From contig NZ_JAMTCS010000003.1 of the NCBI RefSeq assembly GCF_024171955.1, forward strand, positions 186,001 through 250,000: DNA of 64,000 nt, in the 5' to 3' direction. Position 1 is the first letter of the stretch, and every line of letters begins with the position of its first letter. The position numbers were made by a program, and so were the translations under genes. Of the stretch, positions 18,213 through 27,009 are shown one piece after another. Below the pieces are notes generated by a model. It was not told where the DNA came from, did not search any database, and worked only from the letters and a program-made list of their open reading frames with translations. The stretch is from Promicromonospora thailandica (GTDB taxonomy: Bacteria; Actinomycetota; Actinomycetes; Actinomycetales; Cellulomonadaceae).

Positions 18213-18372
18213 CCCTTGAACCTAACGATCCGATGTTTCAGGGACCAAGTCGACAGGTCATCCGAGCACAACGGTTCGGTAACAGATGACCGTGACGTCC
18301 CTGAGTCCGGAGCGGATCCGGTCGTGCGGCACGGTTCGGCGCGGCGCCGCGGGGGTCGTAAAATCGACCCCG

Positions 18373-20025
18373 ATGTCCACGACCGCCCTCACCCCAGCCC
18401 TGCCCGACGCCGACGCCGCCGCCGAACGGCCGCGCACCTACCTGGTGCGCACGCTGGGCTGCCAGATGAACGTGCACGACTCCGAGCACATGGCCGGCAT
18501 GCTCGAGGAGGCCGGGTACACGCGCGCCTCCAGCCAGGACGAGGCGGCGAACACGGCCGACGTCGTGGTGATCAACACGTGCGCGGTGCGCGAGAACGCG
18601 GCCACCCGGCTCTACGGCAACCTCGGCCAGCTCGCGAGCATCAAGGCGGCGCGGCCCGGCATGCAGATTGCCGTCGGCGGCTGCCTCGCGCAGAAGGACC
18701 GCGGCGACATCGTCGCCAAGGCGCCGTGGGTGGACGTCGTCTTCGGCACCCACAACCTCGACGCCCTGCCGGTGCTGCTGGAGCGCGCCCGGCACAACGA
18801 GGCGGCGCAGGTCGAGATCGCGGAGTCGCTGCAGGTCTTCCCGTCCACGCTGCCCACCAAGCGCGAGTCGGTCTACGCGGGCTGGGTCAGCATCTCGGTG
18901 GGCTGCAACAACACCTGCACCTTCTGCATCGTGCCGCACCTGCGCGGCAAGGAGCGCGACCGCCGGCCGGGCGAGGTGCTGGCCGAGGTCGAGGCGCTCG
19001 TGGCCGCGGGTGCCATCGAGGTGACGCTGCTCGGGCAGAACGTGAACAGCTACGGCGTGGAGTTCGGTGACCGCGGCGCGTTCGCCAAGCTGCTGCGCGC
19101 GTGCGGGCAGATCGAGGGGCTGGAGCGGGTGCGGTTCACGTCCCCGCACCCGGCCGCGTTCACCGACGACGTCATTGCCGCCATGGCCGAGACGCCGAAC
19201 GTCATGCCGCAGCTGCACATGCCGCTGCAGTCGGGCTCCGACCGGATCCTGCGTGCGATGCGCCGCTCGTACCGCTCGGAGAAGTTCCTCGGCATCCTCG
19301 ACCGCGTCCGGGCCGCGATGCCCGACGCCGCGATCACCACCGACATCATCGTCGGCTTCCCGGGCGAGACCGAGGAGGACTTCGCCGAGACCATGCGCGT
19401 GGTCGAGGCATCCCGGTTCAGCTCGGCGTTCATGTTCCAGTACTCGCCCCGCCCGGGCACGCCCGCCGCGACGATGGACGACCAGCTGCCCAAGGAGGTC
19501 GTGCAGGAGCGGTTCGAGCGCCTGCTCGCCCTGCAGGAGCGCATCGGCGCCGAGGAGGCCGACAAGCAGGTGGGGCGCACGCTCGAGGTGCTCGTCGCCG
19601 AGGACTCCGGCCGCAAGGACGGCGTGCGCCACCGCCTGTCGGGCCGGGCCGCGGACAACCGGCTGGTGCACTTCGGCCTGCCCGCGCAGGGCACGGAGCA
19701 GGGCACGGAGCAGGGCACGACCCAGGCGGCGACCACCGGCGCGCCGACGAGCCTCGACGACCCGCGCCTGGCCGCCGTCGTGCCCGAGGGGCTCCCGCGC
19801 CCCGGCGACATGGTGACGGTGACCGTGACCCAGGCCGCCCCGCACCACCTGATCGCCGACCCGGTCGCGGCCGGCCCCCTCGCCGTGCGCCGCACCCGCT
19901 CGGGCGACGCCTGGGCCGAGCGCGAGAAGATCCGGCTCGGCGGCGGCGAGGACACCCACGCGCACGGCACGCCCGCACCGGCCGGACCGGTCTCGCTGGG
20001 CCTGCCCACGCTCCGCGCGCGCTGA
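18373..20025 (+). CDS. miaB: tRNA-2-methylthio-N6-dimethylallyladenosine synthase MiaB
   Basis: Radical-SAM enzyme that adds a methylthio group to i6A37 of tRNAs, acting after MiaA, encoded 2 kb downstream. 550 residues. The N-terminal domain supplies Cys30 (TLGCQMN), a Cys in [10 protein letters not shown] and one in VGGCLAQKD for the auxiliary Fe-S cluster. The radical SAM motif is CNNTCTFC (178-185). A TRAM domain begins near residue 395. A repeated [13 protein letters not shown] insertion lies within the C-terminal region. The ATG at 18373 fits family length. A TAAAAT -10 (18359-18364) is eight bases upstream, suggesting a nearly leaderless message. Confidence 0.95.
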   Translation: MSTTALTPALPDADAAAERPRTYLVRTLGCQMNVHDSEHMAGMLEEAGYTRASSQDEAANTADVVVINTCAVRENAATRLYGNLGQLASIKAARPGMQIAVGGCLAQKDRGDIVAKAPWVDVVFGTHNLDALPVLLERARHNEAAQVEIAESLQVFPSTLPTKRESVYAGWVSISVGCNNTCTFCIVPHLRGKERDRRPGEVLAEVEALVAAGAIEVTLLGQNVNSYGVEFGDRGAFAKLLRACGQIEGLERVRFTSPHPAAFTDDVIAAMAETPNVMPQLHMPLQSGSDRILRAMRRSYRSEKFLGILDRVRAAMPDAAITTDIIVGFPGETEEDFAETMRVVEASRFSSAFMFQYSPRPGTPAATMDDQLPKEVVQERFERLLALQERIGAEEADKQVGRTLEVLVAEDSGRKDGVRHRLSGRAADNRLVHFGLPAQGTEQGTEQGTTQAATTGAPTSLDDPRLAAVVPEGLPRPGDMVTVTVTQAAPHHLIADPVAAGPLAVRRTRSGDAWAEREKIRLGGGEDTHAHGTPAPAGPVSLGLPTLRAR

Positions 20026-20038
20026 CGGCACCGCACGC

Positions 20039-20063
20039 GCGCGCCGGGCACCGCCCGGCGCGC
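20039..20063. terminator. Hairpin between miaB and the YbjN gene pair
   Basis: An 11-bp perfect GC-only stem (20039-20049 with 20053-20063) around a 3-nt loop ACC, in the 43-bp gap between convergent genes. No T-run. Confidence 0.6.
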
Positions 20064-20068
20064 CGACG

Positions 20069-20623
20069 TCAGTCCGTGGGGTCCTGCTCCGCGGGCGGCG
20101 CCAGCGACGCCACCGTCGAGAAGAACTGGCTGGCCGTGACCAGCCCGCACGACACCGTCTGGGCGAGCTGCTCCTCGGTGGCGCCGTGCTCGAAGTCCAC
20201 CGACACCTCGGCGTACAGCGCGAGCCCCGAACCCTCCTCGCGCGTGTAGACCTTGGGCCAGATGCGCTCGCGGTTCCAGTCGTTGGCCGCCTGCAGCACG
20301 GCGAGGCGCGCGGCGGCCGGCAGCGCGCCGGCCCAGCGGCCGCGCACCTGCAGGATCTCGTCGTGCTCGCCCAGCAGCAGGAACCAGAACCGGTTGCCGT
20401 CCCAGGTGCCGGTCACGTCGCCGTCGTCGTCGATGCGGAAGCGGTAGCCGCGGCGCGACAGGTCGTCGCCCACACGCTGGGTCGTCAGCGGGCGCGGCCG
20501 GTCGACGGGCGCGTTCGCGAGCGTGCGGGTCTGCGCCCCCGTCGCGCGCCGCGTGGCCGGGGGTCGCGGGTTCAGCAGACGGGCGAGCCAGCGGCCCGCT
20601 CCGCTGCGTCCGGTCCCGCTCAC
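20069..20623 (-). CDS. YbjN domain-containing protein (second of a pair)
   Basis: A 184-residue cytoplasmic protein of the YbjN family, which has a type III secretion chaperone-like fold and no settled biochemical role (linked to stress and motility in E. coli). The core is RVGDDLSRRGYRFRIDDDG, GTWDGNRFWFLLLGEHDEIL, QVRGRWAG and NDWNRERIWPKVYTREEG. The first 40 residues are basic and disordered-looking. The GTG start overlaps the stop of the upstream YbjN gene (GTGA), so the two paralogues, about 40 percent alike by eye in the core, are translationally coupled and may form a heterodimer. Confidence 0.82.
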   Translation of the reverse strand: MSGTGRSGAGRWLARLLNPRPPATRRATGAQTRTLANAPVDRPRPLTTQRVGDDLSRRGYRFRIDDDGDVTGTWDGNRFWFLLLGEHDEILQVRGRWAGALPAAARLAVLQAANDWNRERIWPKVYTREEGSGLALYAEVSVDFEHGATEEQLAQTVSCGLVTASQFFSTVASLAPPAEQDPTD

Positions 20624-21219
20624 GGTGCCGACCTCAGCGGGTCGGGGAACGTCTCGTCGAGGTGCTCGAAGAACATCGACCCCGTGGTCAGCCCGCACTG
20701 CAGGAGCTGGTCGAGCTGGTCGTCGGTGACGCCGTGCTCCAGGTCGACGGTGACCTCGGTGTAGACCAGCACGGCCCCGTTGTCCCGGACCCGGACGTAC
20801 GTCTTGGGCCAGATGCGCTCGGCGTTCCACTCGTTGCAGATCTCGAGGATCTCCTCGAGGCGCTCGATCGTCAGGTCACGGTGCCACTGCCCGCGCACCT
20901 GGAGCACCTCGGAGCTCTCGCCGACCATCAGGAAGTAGAACAGCCAGCCGTGCCACAGCCCGCCGACGTCGCCCTCCGAGTCCACGAAGTAGCTGAACCC
21001 GTTGTCGCCCAGCCACTCCACGACGCGGTCGCGCGTCAGAGGACGAGGGACGGAGGACGAGTCGTCCAGCCCTCCCGTCAGCTCGCGCAGCAGCACGCCT
21101 TCGACCTGTGCCCGCAGCTCGTCGTCGTCGAGTTCCCTGGGCTCGGGCTGCTGCGGGCTGATGGCCGCACGGTCGCCGTCGCCCGCCGTGTTCCGGCGTC
21201 GTGACCCGAAGAACCTCAC
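20620..21219 (-). CDS. YbjN domain-containing protein (first of a pair)
   Basis: A 199-residue YbjN-family protein with an acidic, polar N-terminal region (ELDDDELRAQVEGVLL) and the domain RVVEWLGDNGFSYFVDSEGD, GLWHGWLFYFLMVGESSEVL, QVRGQWHRDL and NEWNAERIWPKTYVRVRDNG. The GTG start stands exactly six bases after TACTGT (minus strand, 21226-21231), a leaderless arrangement. It is first in a two-gene unit. Function is unknown; pairs of YbjN genes next to miaB recur in Micrococcales as far as I know, which argues for a shared housekeeping role rather than recent duplication. Confidence 0.82.
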   Translation of the reverse strand: MRFFGSRRRNTAGDGDRAAISPQQPEPRELDDDELRAQVEGVLLRELTGGLDDSSSVPRPLTRDRVVEWLGDNGFSYFVDSEGDVGGLWHGWLFYFLMVGESSEVLQVRGQWHRDLTIERLEEILEICNEWNAERIWPKTYVRVRDNGAVLVYTEVTVDLEHGVTDDQLDQLLQCGLTTGSMFFEHLDETFPDPLRSAP

Positions 21220-21351
21220 CTGACCACAGTACCTGCCGGAGGCCTCCTCTCGCTGCGGGGTTCGTGGGGAAAGGGGGTGGAATCGGCCCGGCGCCTGGCC
21301 ACGTCGCCCCCGGACGGCCGCGTTGCGGGGCCGGTGCTACGTTCGGTGGTC

Positions 21352-21972
21352 GTGCGTGCCGTGATCCTCCCCGCGACCCCGCTCCTCGTGCCGGGGCTGG
21401 TGCCGGGGCTGTGTCCCGACCCGCTCGCCGCGGTGCGCGACGCGGTGCGCGTCGCACTGTCCGGGCTGGTCGGCCCGGCCGGCGGACGCGCGGACGGCGA
21501 CCCGCTCCCGCTGGTCGTGGCGCACGGCCCCGCGCTGCGGCACGCGCGGCTGCGCCCCTCCCTCGCGGCGTCCGGCATCGGCGACCGCTGGCTCCCGCGG
21601 TCCTTGGCGGCTCCGGTGGCCGACGACGACACCACCGGGCCGGCCGGGACCGGCGCCTCGGTGGCGCTGCTGGCGCTGTCCGACGTGCTCGGGGCCCGGG
21701 CGGCCGCCGTCGAGACGCTCGAGGTACCCCCGTCGGCCGAGACGTTCGACGACGCGACCACCGCGCTGCTCCACGCCGCCGCCGGCCTCGTCGTCGCCGG
21801 CGGGGGATCCCCGGGCGCGGCCCGGCCCGGCCACGGCGATGACAGCCTCACGCCCGGCCTGCGGGCCGCGCTGCGCCTCGCCGGAGCCGGCGCGTGGACC
21901 GCCGACGTGCGGACCTTCCCGCAGTCGCACGGCCACCTGCCCGCCGCGTACCACGTGACCACGCTGTCGTGA
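21352..21972 (+). CDS. Conserved Ala-rich protein between miaB and miaA (extradiol-dioxygenase-like fold)
   Basis: A 206-residue soluble protein starting VRAVILPATPLLVPG. The start PATPLLVPG, LPLVVAHGP and the terminal HLPAAYHVTTLS block fit the actinobacterial family annotated as class III extradiol dioxygenase subunit B-like, which commonly sits immediately upstream of miaA. Metal ligands of true dioxygenases are not obvious, so catalytic activity should not be assumed. The GTG at 21352 is chosen because the conserved sequence begins there and a TACGTT -10 lies eight bases upstream; an in-frame ATG at 21277 would add 25 unconserved residues. It ends 29 bp before miaA. Confidence 0.7.
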   Translation: MRAVILPATPLLVPGLVPGLCPDPLAAVRDAVRVALSGLVGPAGGRADGDPLPLVVAHGPALRHARLRPSLAASGIGDRWLPRSLAAPVADDDTTGPAGTGASVALLALSDVLGARAAAVETLEVPPSAETFDDATTALLHAAAGLVVAGGGSPGAARPGHGDDSLTPGLRAALRLAGAGAWTADVRTFPQSHGHLPAAYHVTTLS

Positions 21973-22001
21973 CCATGCTGTCCTGACCGTAGGGTGGCGG
22001 C

Positions 22002-22994
22002 GTGATAGTCGTCGCCGTCGTGGGCCCCACCGCCACCGGGAAGTCGGACCTGGCGCTCGACCTGGCACAGGCACTGGGCACGGACCGGACCCCCGCCGAG
22101 ATCGTCAATGCCGACGCGTACCAGCTCTACCGCGGCATGGACGTCGGCACCGCGAAGGCGCCCCCGGCCGAGCGGCGCGGGATCGTCCACCACCAGCTCG
22201 ACGTCCTGGACCCGCTCCAGGACGCGTCCGTGGCGCGGTACCAGGAGTCGGCCCGCGCCGACCTCGATGCGATCGCCGGGCGGGGCGCGCGCGCCGTCGT
22301 CGTCGGCGGCTCGGGGCTGTACGTGCGGGCCCTGCTGGACACCATGGACTTCCCGGGCACCGACGCCGAGGTGCGGGCGCGCCTGGAGGCCCGCGCGGAG
22401 GCCGAGGGCCGCCGTGCCCTGCACGCCGAGCTGGCGCGGCTGGACCCGCAGGCCGCCGACAGCATCGGCCCGCACAACACCCGACGCATCGTGCGTGCCC
22501 TGGAGGTCATCGAGATCACCGGCCGCCCCTACACCGCCAACCTGCCGCGCCAGGAGTACGTGCGCCCGGCCGTGCAGATCGGCCTCGACTGCTCGCGCGA
22601 GGTGCTCGACGCCCGCGTGGCCGGCCGTGTCGACCGCATGTGGGCCACGGGCCTGGTGGACGAGGTGCGGAGCCTGGCGAGCCCCGAGCAGGGCGGCACC
22701 GGGCCGGGGCTGGGCGTGACCGCCGCACGCGCCGTCGGGTACGCCGAGGTGCTCGCGTGGTGGCGCGGCGAGCACACCGAGGACCAGGCGCGCGAGGCGG
22801 TCACCGCGAACACCCGGCGTCTGGCCCGCAAGCAGATGGGCTGGTTCGGCCGGGACCCGCGCGTGCACTGGCTCGACGCTGCCTCGCCGCATCTCCTGGA
22901 CGAGGCGCGTGCGATCGTGGCCGCCGCCGACGCCGGCACCCTGCCGGACGCGATTGCGGGCGGGGAGCCCGTGCGCCGTAGCCTGGGCTCATGA
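22002..22994 (+). CDS. miaA: tRNA dimethylallyltransferase MiaA
   Basis: Transfers the dimethylallyl group to A37 of tRNAs reading codons that start with U, supplying the substrate for MiaB. 330 residues with P-loop GPTATGKS (8-15), substrate motif NADAYQLYRGMDVGTAK, VVGGSGLYVRALLD, the ARG-type RRIVRALEV and the C-terminal RRLARKQMGWFGRDP. The GTG start is six bases after a TAGGGT -10 (21990-21995), a leaderless promoter, and its stop overlaps dapF. Complete and typical in length. Confidence 0.96.
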   Translation: MIVVAVVGPTATGKSDLALDLAQALGTDRTPAEIVNADAYQLYRGMDVGTAKAPPAERRGIVHHQLDVLDPLQDASVARYQESARADLDAIAGRGARAVVVGGSGLYVRALLDTMDFPGTDAEVRARLEARAEAEGRRALHAELARLDPQAADSIGPHNTRRIVRALEVIEITGRPYTANLPRQEYVRPAVQIGLDCSREVLDARVAGRVDRMWATGLVDEVRSLASPEQGGTGPGLGVTAARAVGYAEVLAWWRGEHTEDQAREAVTANTRRLARKQMGWFGRDPRVHWLDAASPHLLDEARAIVAAADAGTLPDAIAGGEPVRRSLGS

Positions 22995-23956
22995 CGCAGC
23001 CCGCGACCAGCCCCGCGCACTCCGCCCCGACGCCCGGCACGCTCGCGTTCACCAAGGGGCACGGCACGCAGAACGACTTCGTGCTGGTCGCGGACCTGGC
23101 CGGCGAGCTCGACCTGAGCCCCGAGCAGGTGCGGCGGCTGGCCGACCGGCGCGGCGGCATCGGCGGCGACGGCGTCATCCGGCTCGCCCCCACCGCCGCG
23201 CTCGCCCGCGCGGGCGAGGAGGCCGCCCAGGCCGTGCTGACGCAGGACCCGACGGCCGAGTGGTTCATGGACTACCGCAACGCCGACGGCTCCGTGGCCG
23301 AGATGTGCGGCAACGGCGTGCGGGTCTTCGCGGCGTTCGCCGAGCAGCAGGGCGTCGCCGACCTGTCCACCGGACCGCTCAGCCTCGGCACGCGCGCCGG
23401 GGTCAAGCGCGTCACCAAGGAGGCGAGCGGTTGGTACGCCGTCGACATGGGCCGCTGGTTCCTGCCCGGCGGCGAGGCCGCGGCGGCCGAGGGGTACGAC
23501 GCCGCCGTCGCGGTGCGCGGCTGGACCGCACCCCGCCCCGCCCTGAGCGTGGACCTCGGCAACCCGCACACCGTCGTCGCCATCTCCAGCGTCGAGGAGC
23601 TCGCCTCGCTCGAGCTGTTCCAGGCCCCCGAGGTGGCGCCCGTGCCGCCGCACGGCACCAACGTCGAGCTCGTGGTGCCGCTCGGCGAGGAGGAGGGGCC
23701 GGACGGCGTCGTCGGCCGCCTGCGCATGCGGGTGCACGAGCGCGGGGTGGGCGAGACGCCGTCCTGCGGCACGGGAGCCTGCGCCGCGGCGCTCGCGGTA
23801 CGCACGTGGCAGGGCGGCGCCTCGGGTGCGGGTGCGCCGGACACGTGGCTGGTCGAGGTGCCGGGCGGCGAGGTGCGCGTGCGGATGCTGCCGGGCGGCA
23901 CCGTGGAGCTCGCGGGACCCGCCGAGCTCGTCTACTCGGGCGAGCTCACCCTCTGA
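22991..23956 (+). CDS. dapF: Diaminopimelate epimerase
   Basis: Converts LL- to meso-diaminopimelate, the lysine and peptidoglycan precursor. 321 residues with two related halves. The first has the catalytic Cys in EMCGNGVRVFA, the second in SCGTGACAAALA. GTQNDFVLV and RGGIGGDGVI are family blocks (the latter where RRFGIGADG is usual), as is LGNPHTVV. ATG 22991 overlaps the miaA stop by four bases, so translation is probably coupled. A TAGCCT hexamer six bases upstream (22979-22984) could in addition act as an internal leaderless promoter. Convergent with the next gene, overlapping by 11 bp. Confidence 0.96.
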   Translation: MTQPATSPAHSAPTPGTLAFTKGHGTQNDFVLVADLAGELDLSPEQVRRLADRRGGIGGDGVIRLAPTAALARAGEEAAQAVLTQDPTAEWFMDYRNADGSVAEMCGNGVRVFAAFAEQQGVADLSTGPLSLGTRAGVKRVTKEASGWYAVDMGRWFLPGGEAAAAEGYDAAVAVRGWTAPRPALSVDLGNPHTVVAISSVEELASLELFQAPEVAPVPPHGTNVELVVPLGEEEGPDGVVGRLRMRVHERGVGETPSCGTGACAAALAVRTWQGGASGAGAPDTWLVEVPGGEVRVRMLPGGTVELAGPAELVYSGELTL

Positions 23957-24554
23957 CCCGTCCGACGCGGAGCACGCGGAAGCCCTTGGACGACGCCGTC
24001 CGCTCCACCGGCAGGTCCAGCGTCTCGATGACCCAGCGGGCCAGCGAGTCGGAGCCCAGGTTCTTCTGCACCACGAGCCAGGCCGCCGCACCCGGTTCCA
24101 GCCGAGGCAGCCAGTGCGTCAGCAGGCCGTGCAGCACCTCCTTGCCGACACGGATGGGCGGGTTGGACCAGCAGGCCGCGAACCGCACGTCGGCGGGCAC
24201 GTCGTCAGGCAGCACGGCGCGGACGTTGCCCAGGCCCAGCCGGTCCGCGTTGCGGCGCACCAGGTCCAGCGCGCGCTCGTTGACGTCGACGGCCCACACC
24301 GTGGTCCCGGGCGCCTCCAGGGCCAGGGTCAGCGCGATCGGGCCCCAGCCGCACCCGAGGTCGAGCAGGTGGCCCGCGGCCGGGGGCGCGGGGACGTGGT
24401 CCAGCAGCACCGCCGTGCCCTTGTCGACCCCGCCGGGTGAGAAGACGCCGGACGCGACCTCGACCTCCAGCTCCCGGCCGGCGAGGCGGACGGTGCGGAC
24501 GCGGCGCTCGTCGTCGGAGGCGGGCTGGGCGGTGAAGTAGTGGTCGGTGGACAC
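23946..24554 (-). CDS. Class I SAM methyltransferase, RsmC-like single domain
   Basis: A 202-residue methyltransferase. Motif I is LLDLGCGWGPIALTLAL, motif II acidic VWAVDVNERALDLVRRNA, and motif IV SNPPIRVGKEVLH, the NPP being characteristic of enzymes methylating exocyclic amino groups in rRNA or DNA. VASGVFSPGGVDKGT matches the region preceding the SAM site in 16S rRNA G1207 methyltransferase RsmC. It lacks the N-terminal pseudo-domain of E. coli RsmC, as is usual in actinobacteria. The GTG start is six bases from TACGAT (minus strand, 24561-24566), a leaderless promoter. Target base is inferred from family only. Confidence 0.85.
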   Translation of the reverse strand: MSTDHYFTAQPASDDERRVRTVRLAGRELEVEVASGVFSPGGVDKGTAVLLDHVPAPPAAGHLLDLGCGWGPIALTLALEAPGTTVWAVDVNERALDLVRRNADRLGLGNVRAVLPDDVPADVRFAACWSNPPIRVGKEVLHGLLTHWLPRLEPGAAAWLVVQKNLGSDSLARWVIETLDLPVERTASSKGFRVLRVGRVRG

Positions 24555-24607
24555 CGGAGAATCGTAGGCGCTTGCCGCGGGCCGCTGCCGGTGCTAGCCA
24601 TGCACGC

Positions 24608-25213
24608 ATGACAGCGCGCATCGAGGTCGTCCCGGCCGCTCCGGAGCTGTGGGACGACGTGCAGGCCGTCTTCGGCACGCGCGGCGGCGCCCACCACTGC
24701 CAGTGCCAGCGCATCCGGCTGGGCGACGGGGACTGGTGGCACCTGTCCGTCGAGGAACGGGCGCACCACCTGCGCGAGCAGCTCGACGCGGGCACGGCGG
24801 GCGCTCCCGGCCTGACGTCGGGCGCCCTGCTCGCCTACGTCGACGGCGAGCCCGCCGGGTGGGTGGCGGTGGCGCCGCGCACCGAGTTCGTGCGCTACCG
24901 CGGCAGCCAGGTGCCGTGGGCCGGCCGCCACGAGGACAAGGACGACGGCGGCGTGTGGGCGGTCACGTGCTTCGCCGTCCGCGCCGGGTACCGCAAGCAG
25001 GGCTTGATGTACGAGCTGGCGGCGGCCGCCGTCGCGCACGCACGGGCGAGCGGCGCGGAGGCGGTCGAGGGCTACCCGATCGTGCCCGGCCCGGGGCAGG
25101 AGATCGCCTGGGGCGAGGTGAACGTCGGCACGCCCGGCCCGTTCGCCGCGGCGGGGCTGACCGAGGTCAGCCGCCCCACGAAGCGGCGCCGGGTGATGCG
25201 GCTGGACCTCTGA
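24608..25213 (+). CDS. GNAT family N-acetyltransferase
   Basis: A 201-residue predicted acyltransferase. The acetyl-CoA loop is represented by VTCFAVRAGYRKQGLMYELA, with AAAVAHARASGAEAVEGYPI after it and PGPFAAAGLTEVSRPTKRRR at the end. An N-terminal HHCQCQRIRLGDGDWWH block with two cysteines two residues apart is a subgroup feature. The acceptor is unknown. ATG 24608 follows a TAGCCA -10-like hexamer by seven bases. It is divergent from the methyltransferase with 53 bp between the two starts and is followed at 113 bp by hflX. Confidence 0.8.
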   Translation: MTARIEVVPAAPELWDDVQAVFGTRGGAHHCQCQRIRLGDGDWWHLSVEERAHHLREQLDAGTAGAPGLTSGALLAYVDGEPAGWVAVAPRTEFVRYRGSQVPWAGRHEDKDDGGVWAVTCFAVRAGYRKQGLMYELAAAAVAHARASGAEAVEGYPIVPGPGQEIAWGEVNVGTPGPFAAAGLTEVSRPTKRRRVMRLDL

Positions 25214-25326
25214 CCGGTGCGTTCGCCGAGAGCGGCGCGGAAACCCCGGAAAGACGTGGCCCCGGGACTTTCGGGCGTGGGATCCTTGTTGTACGGACGA
25301 AACATCCATCGAGAGTCAGGATCTAC

Positions 25327-26868
25327 ATGACCCACACCCCGACAGAGCCCGAGCTCCCCGCAGAGGAGACGCCCGAACTCCGCGAGTCCTTGGCAGACGC
25401 CCAGGCGATCGCGAACGATGTCGTGGCACGGGTTCTCGCTCGGGCGGGGACCGCACGTGCCGACGGCGGCACGGTGCACACCGACGCCGACGGCGACCAG
25501 CTCGACCTCGAGGAGCGCACCGCGCTGCGCCGCGTGGCCGGCCTGTCGACCGAGCTCGAGGACGTCACCGAGGTCGAGTACCGGCAGCTGCGCCTGGAGA
25601 AGGTGGTGCTCGTCGGGCTGTTCTCGGGCGGCGAGCACGCGGCCCGCGACGCGGAGATCTCGCTGCGCGAGCTCGCCGCGCTGGCCGAGACCGCCGGCTC
25701 GCAGGTGCTGGACGGCCTGCTGCAGCGCCGGCAGAAGCCGGACCCCGGCACGTACCTCGGCTCCGGCAAGGCGCAGGAGCTGGCGCAGGTGGTGCTCGCG
25801 ACCGGTGCCGACACGGTGATCGTCGACAGCGAGCTCGCCCCGTCCCAGCGCCGCGCGCTGGAAGACGTGGTGAAGGTCAAGGTCGTCGACCGCACGGCGC
25901 TGATCCTCGACATCTTCGCGCAGCACGCGAAGTCCCGTGAGGGCAAGGCCCAGGTCGAGCTCGCCCAGCTCGAGTACCTCCTGCCGCGCCTGCGCGGCTG
26001 GGGCGAGTCGATGTCCCGCCAGGCCGGTGGCCAGGTGGGCGGCGCGGGCGCCGGCATGGGCTCGCGTGGCCCCGGTGAGACCAAGATCGAGCTGGACCGG
26101 CGGCGCATCCGCGACCGGATGGCCAAGCTGCGGCGCGAGATCGCCGCGATGAAGCCGGCCCGGGAGACGAAGCGGCTGAGCCGCAAGCGCAATGCGATCC
26201 CCGCGGTGGCGATCGCCGGCTACACCAACGCCGGCAAGTCGTCCCTGCTGAACGCGCTGACCGGGGCGGGCGTGCTGGTGCAGAACGCGCTGTTCGCCAC
26301 GCTGGACCCGACCGTCCGGCGCACGCGCACGGAGGACGGTCGCGTCTACACGTTCACCGACACCGTCGGGTTCGTGCGGCACCTGCCGCACCAGCTCGTG
26401 GAGGCGTTCCGGTCCACGCTGGAGGAGGTCGGCGACGCCGACATCCTGCTGCACGTGGTCGACGCGTCCCACCCGGACCCCGAGGGGCAGATCGCGGCGG
26501 TGCGCGAGGTGCTCTCCGAGATCCCGGCCTTCGACGACGTCCACGAGATCGTGGTGCTGAACAAGGCCGACGTCGCCGACCCGACGGTCGTCGGCCGGAT
26601 CCAGCGGCGCGAGCGGCACACCGCCGTCGTCTCGGCGCACTCCGGCGAGGGCATCGCCGAGCTGCGGGCCCGGATCGCGGCCGAGCTGCCGCGCCCGGGC
26701 GTCCAGGTCGACCTGGTGGTCCCGTACGAGCGGGGCGACCTGGTGCACCGCGTGCACGAGCACGGTGACATCGAGCTCACCGAGCACGTCGCGGCGGGCA
26801 CCCACCTGCGGGGCCGCGTGGACGAGCAGCTCGCGACGGAGCTGCACCGGGTCGCCGTCCCCTCCTGA
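25327..26868 (+). CDS. hflX: Ribosome-associated GTPase HflX
   Basis: A 513-residue GTPase that binds the 50S subunit and splits stalled ribosomes under stress in characterised bacteria. The N-terminal HflX domain contains VGLFSGGEHAARDAEISLRE and PDPGTYLGSGKAQEL. A glycine-rich linker with GGAGAGMGSRGPGETKIELD precedes the G domain: G1 GYTNAGKSSLLNAL (from residue 298), G3 DTVGFVRHLPHQL and G4 VLNKAD. The ATG is preceded by a 60-nt leader containing GAGAGTCAGGA. The first 90 residues are less conserved. A hairpin terminator follows, so it seems monocistronic. Confidence 0.94.
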   Translation: MTHTPTEPELPAEETPELRESLADAQAIANDVVARVLARAGTARADGGTVHTDADGDQLDLEERTALRRVAGLSTELEDVTEVEYRQLRLEKVVLVGLFSGGEHAARDAEISLRELAALAETAGSQVLDGLLQRRQKPDPGTYLGSGKAQELAQVVLATGADTVIVDSELAPSQRRALEDVVKVKVVDRTALILDIFAQHAKSREGKAQVELAQLEYLLPRLRGWGESMSRQAGGQVGGAGAGMGSRGPGETKIELDRRRIRDRMAKLRREIAAMKPARETKRLSRKRNAIPAVAIAGYTNAGKSSLLNALTGAGVLVQNALFATLDPTVRRTRTEDGRVYTFTDTVGFVRHLPHQLVEAFRSTLEEVGDADILLHVVDASHPDPEGQIAAVREVLSEIPAFDDVHEIVVLNKADVADPTVVGRIQRRERHTAVVSAHSGEGIAELRARIAAELPRPGVQVDLVVPYERGDLVHRVHEHGDIELTEHVAAGTHLRGRVDEQLATELHRVAVPS

Positions 26869-26881
26869 CCGGCCCATGGCT

Positions 26882-26915
26882 GACGCGCAGGTCACCACCT
26901 GGTGGCCTGCGCGTC
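26882..26915 (+). terminator. Terminator hairpin after hflX
   Basis: GACGCGCAGG (26882-26891) pairs with CCTGCGCGTC (26906-26915), and the enclosed bases extend the stem through CACCA/TGGTG. Thirteen bases after the hflX stop; no T-run. Confidence 0.75.
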
Positions 26916-26940
26916 GTCGTGTCGGCACCCGAACGGCCGG

Positions 26941-26987
26941 ACGCAAACCGCTTGCACTCCCGCGCAAGTGCTGCAAGCGGTTTGCGT
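26941..26987. promoter_or_regulatory. Twin LacI-type operators before the LacI gene
   Basis: Two 16-bp perfect mirror copies (ACGCAAACCGCTTGCA at 26941-26956 and its reverse complement at 26972-26987). Each half alone is an imperfect LacI palindrome, GCAA-N5-TTGC. The centres are 30 bp apart, about three helical turns, allowing side-by-side binding on one DNA face. The second copy ends 10 bp before the TAGGAT -10 (26998-27003), so binding would repress the regulator and any read-through into the sugar genes. Confidence 0.85.
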
Positions 26988-27009
26988 TCCGCGTGGCTAG
27001 GATCGACGT

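Noticed and set aside
19681-19730. Tandem repeat GGCACGGAGCAG in miaB as a regulatory or phase-variation element
   Set aside because: The repeat unit is 15 bp, a multiple of three, so copy changes would keep the frame; it is simply a Gln/Gly/Thr insertion in the protein.
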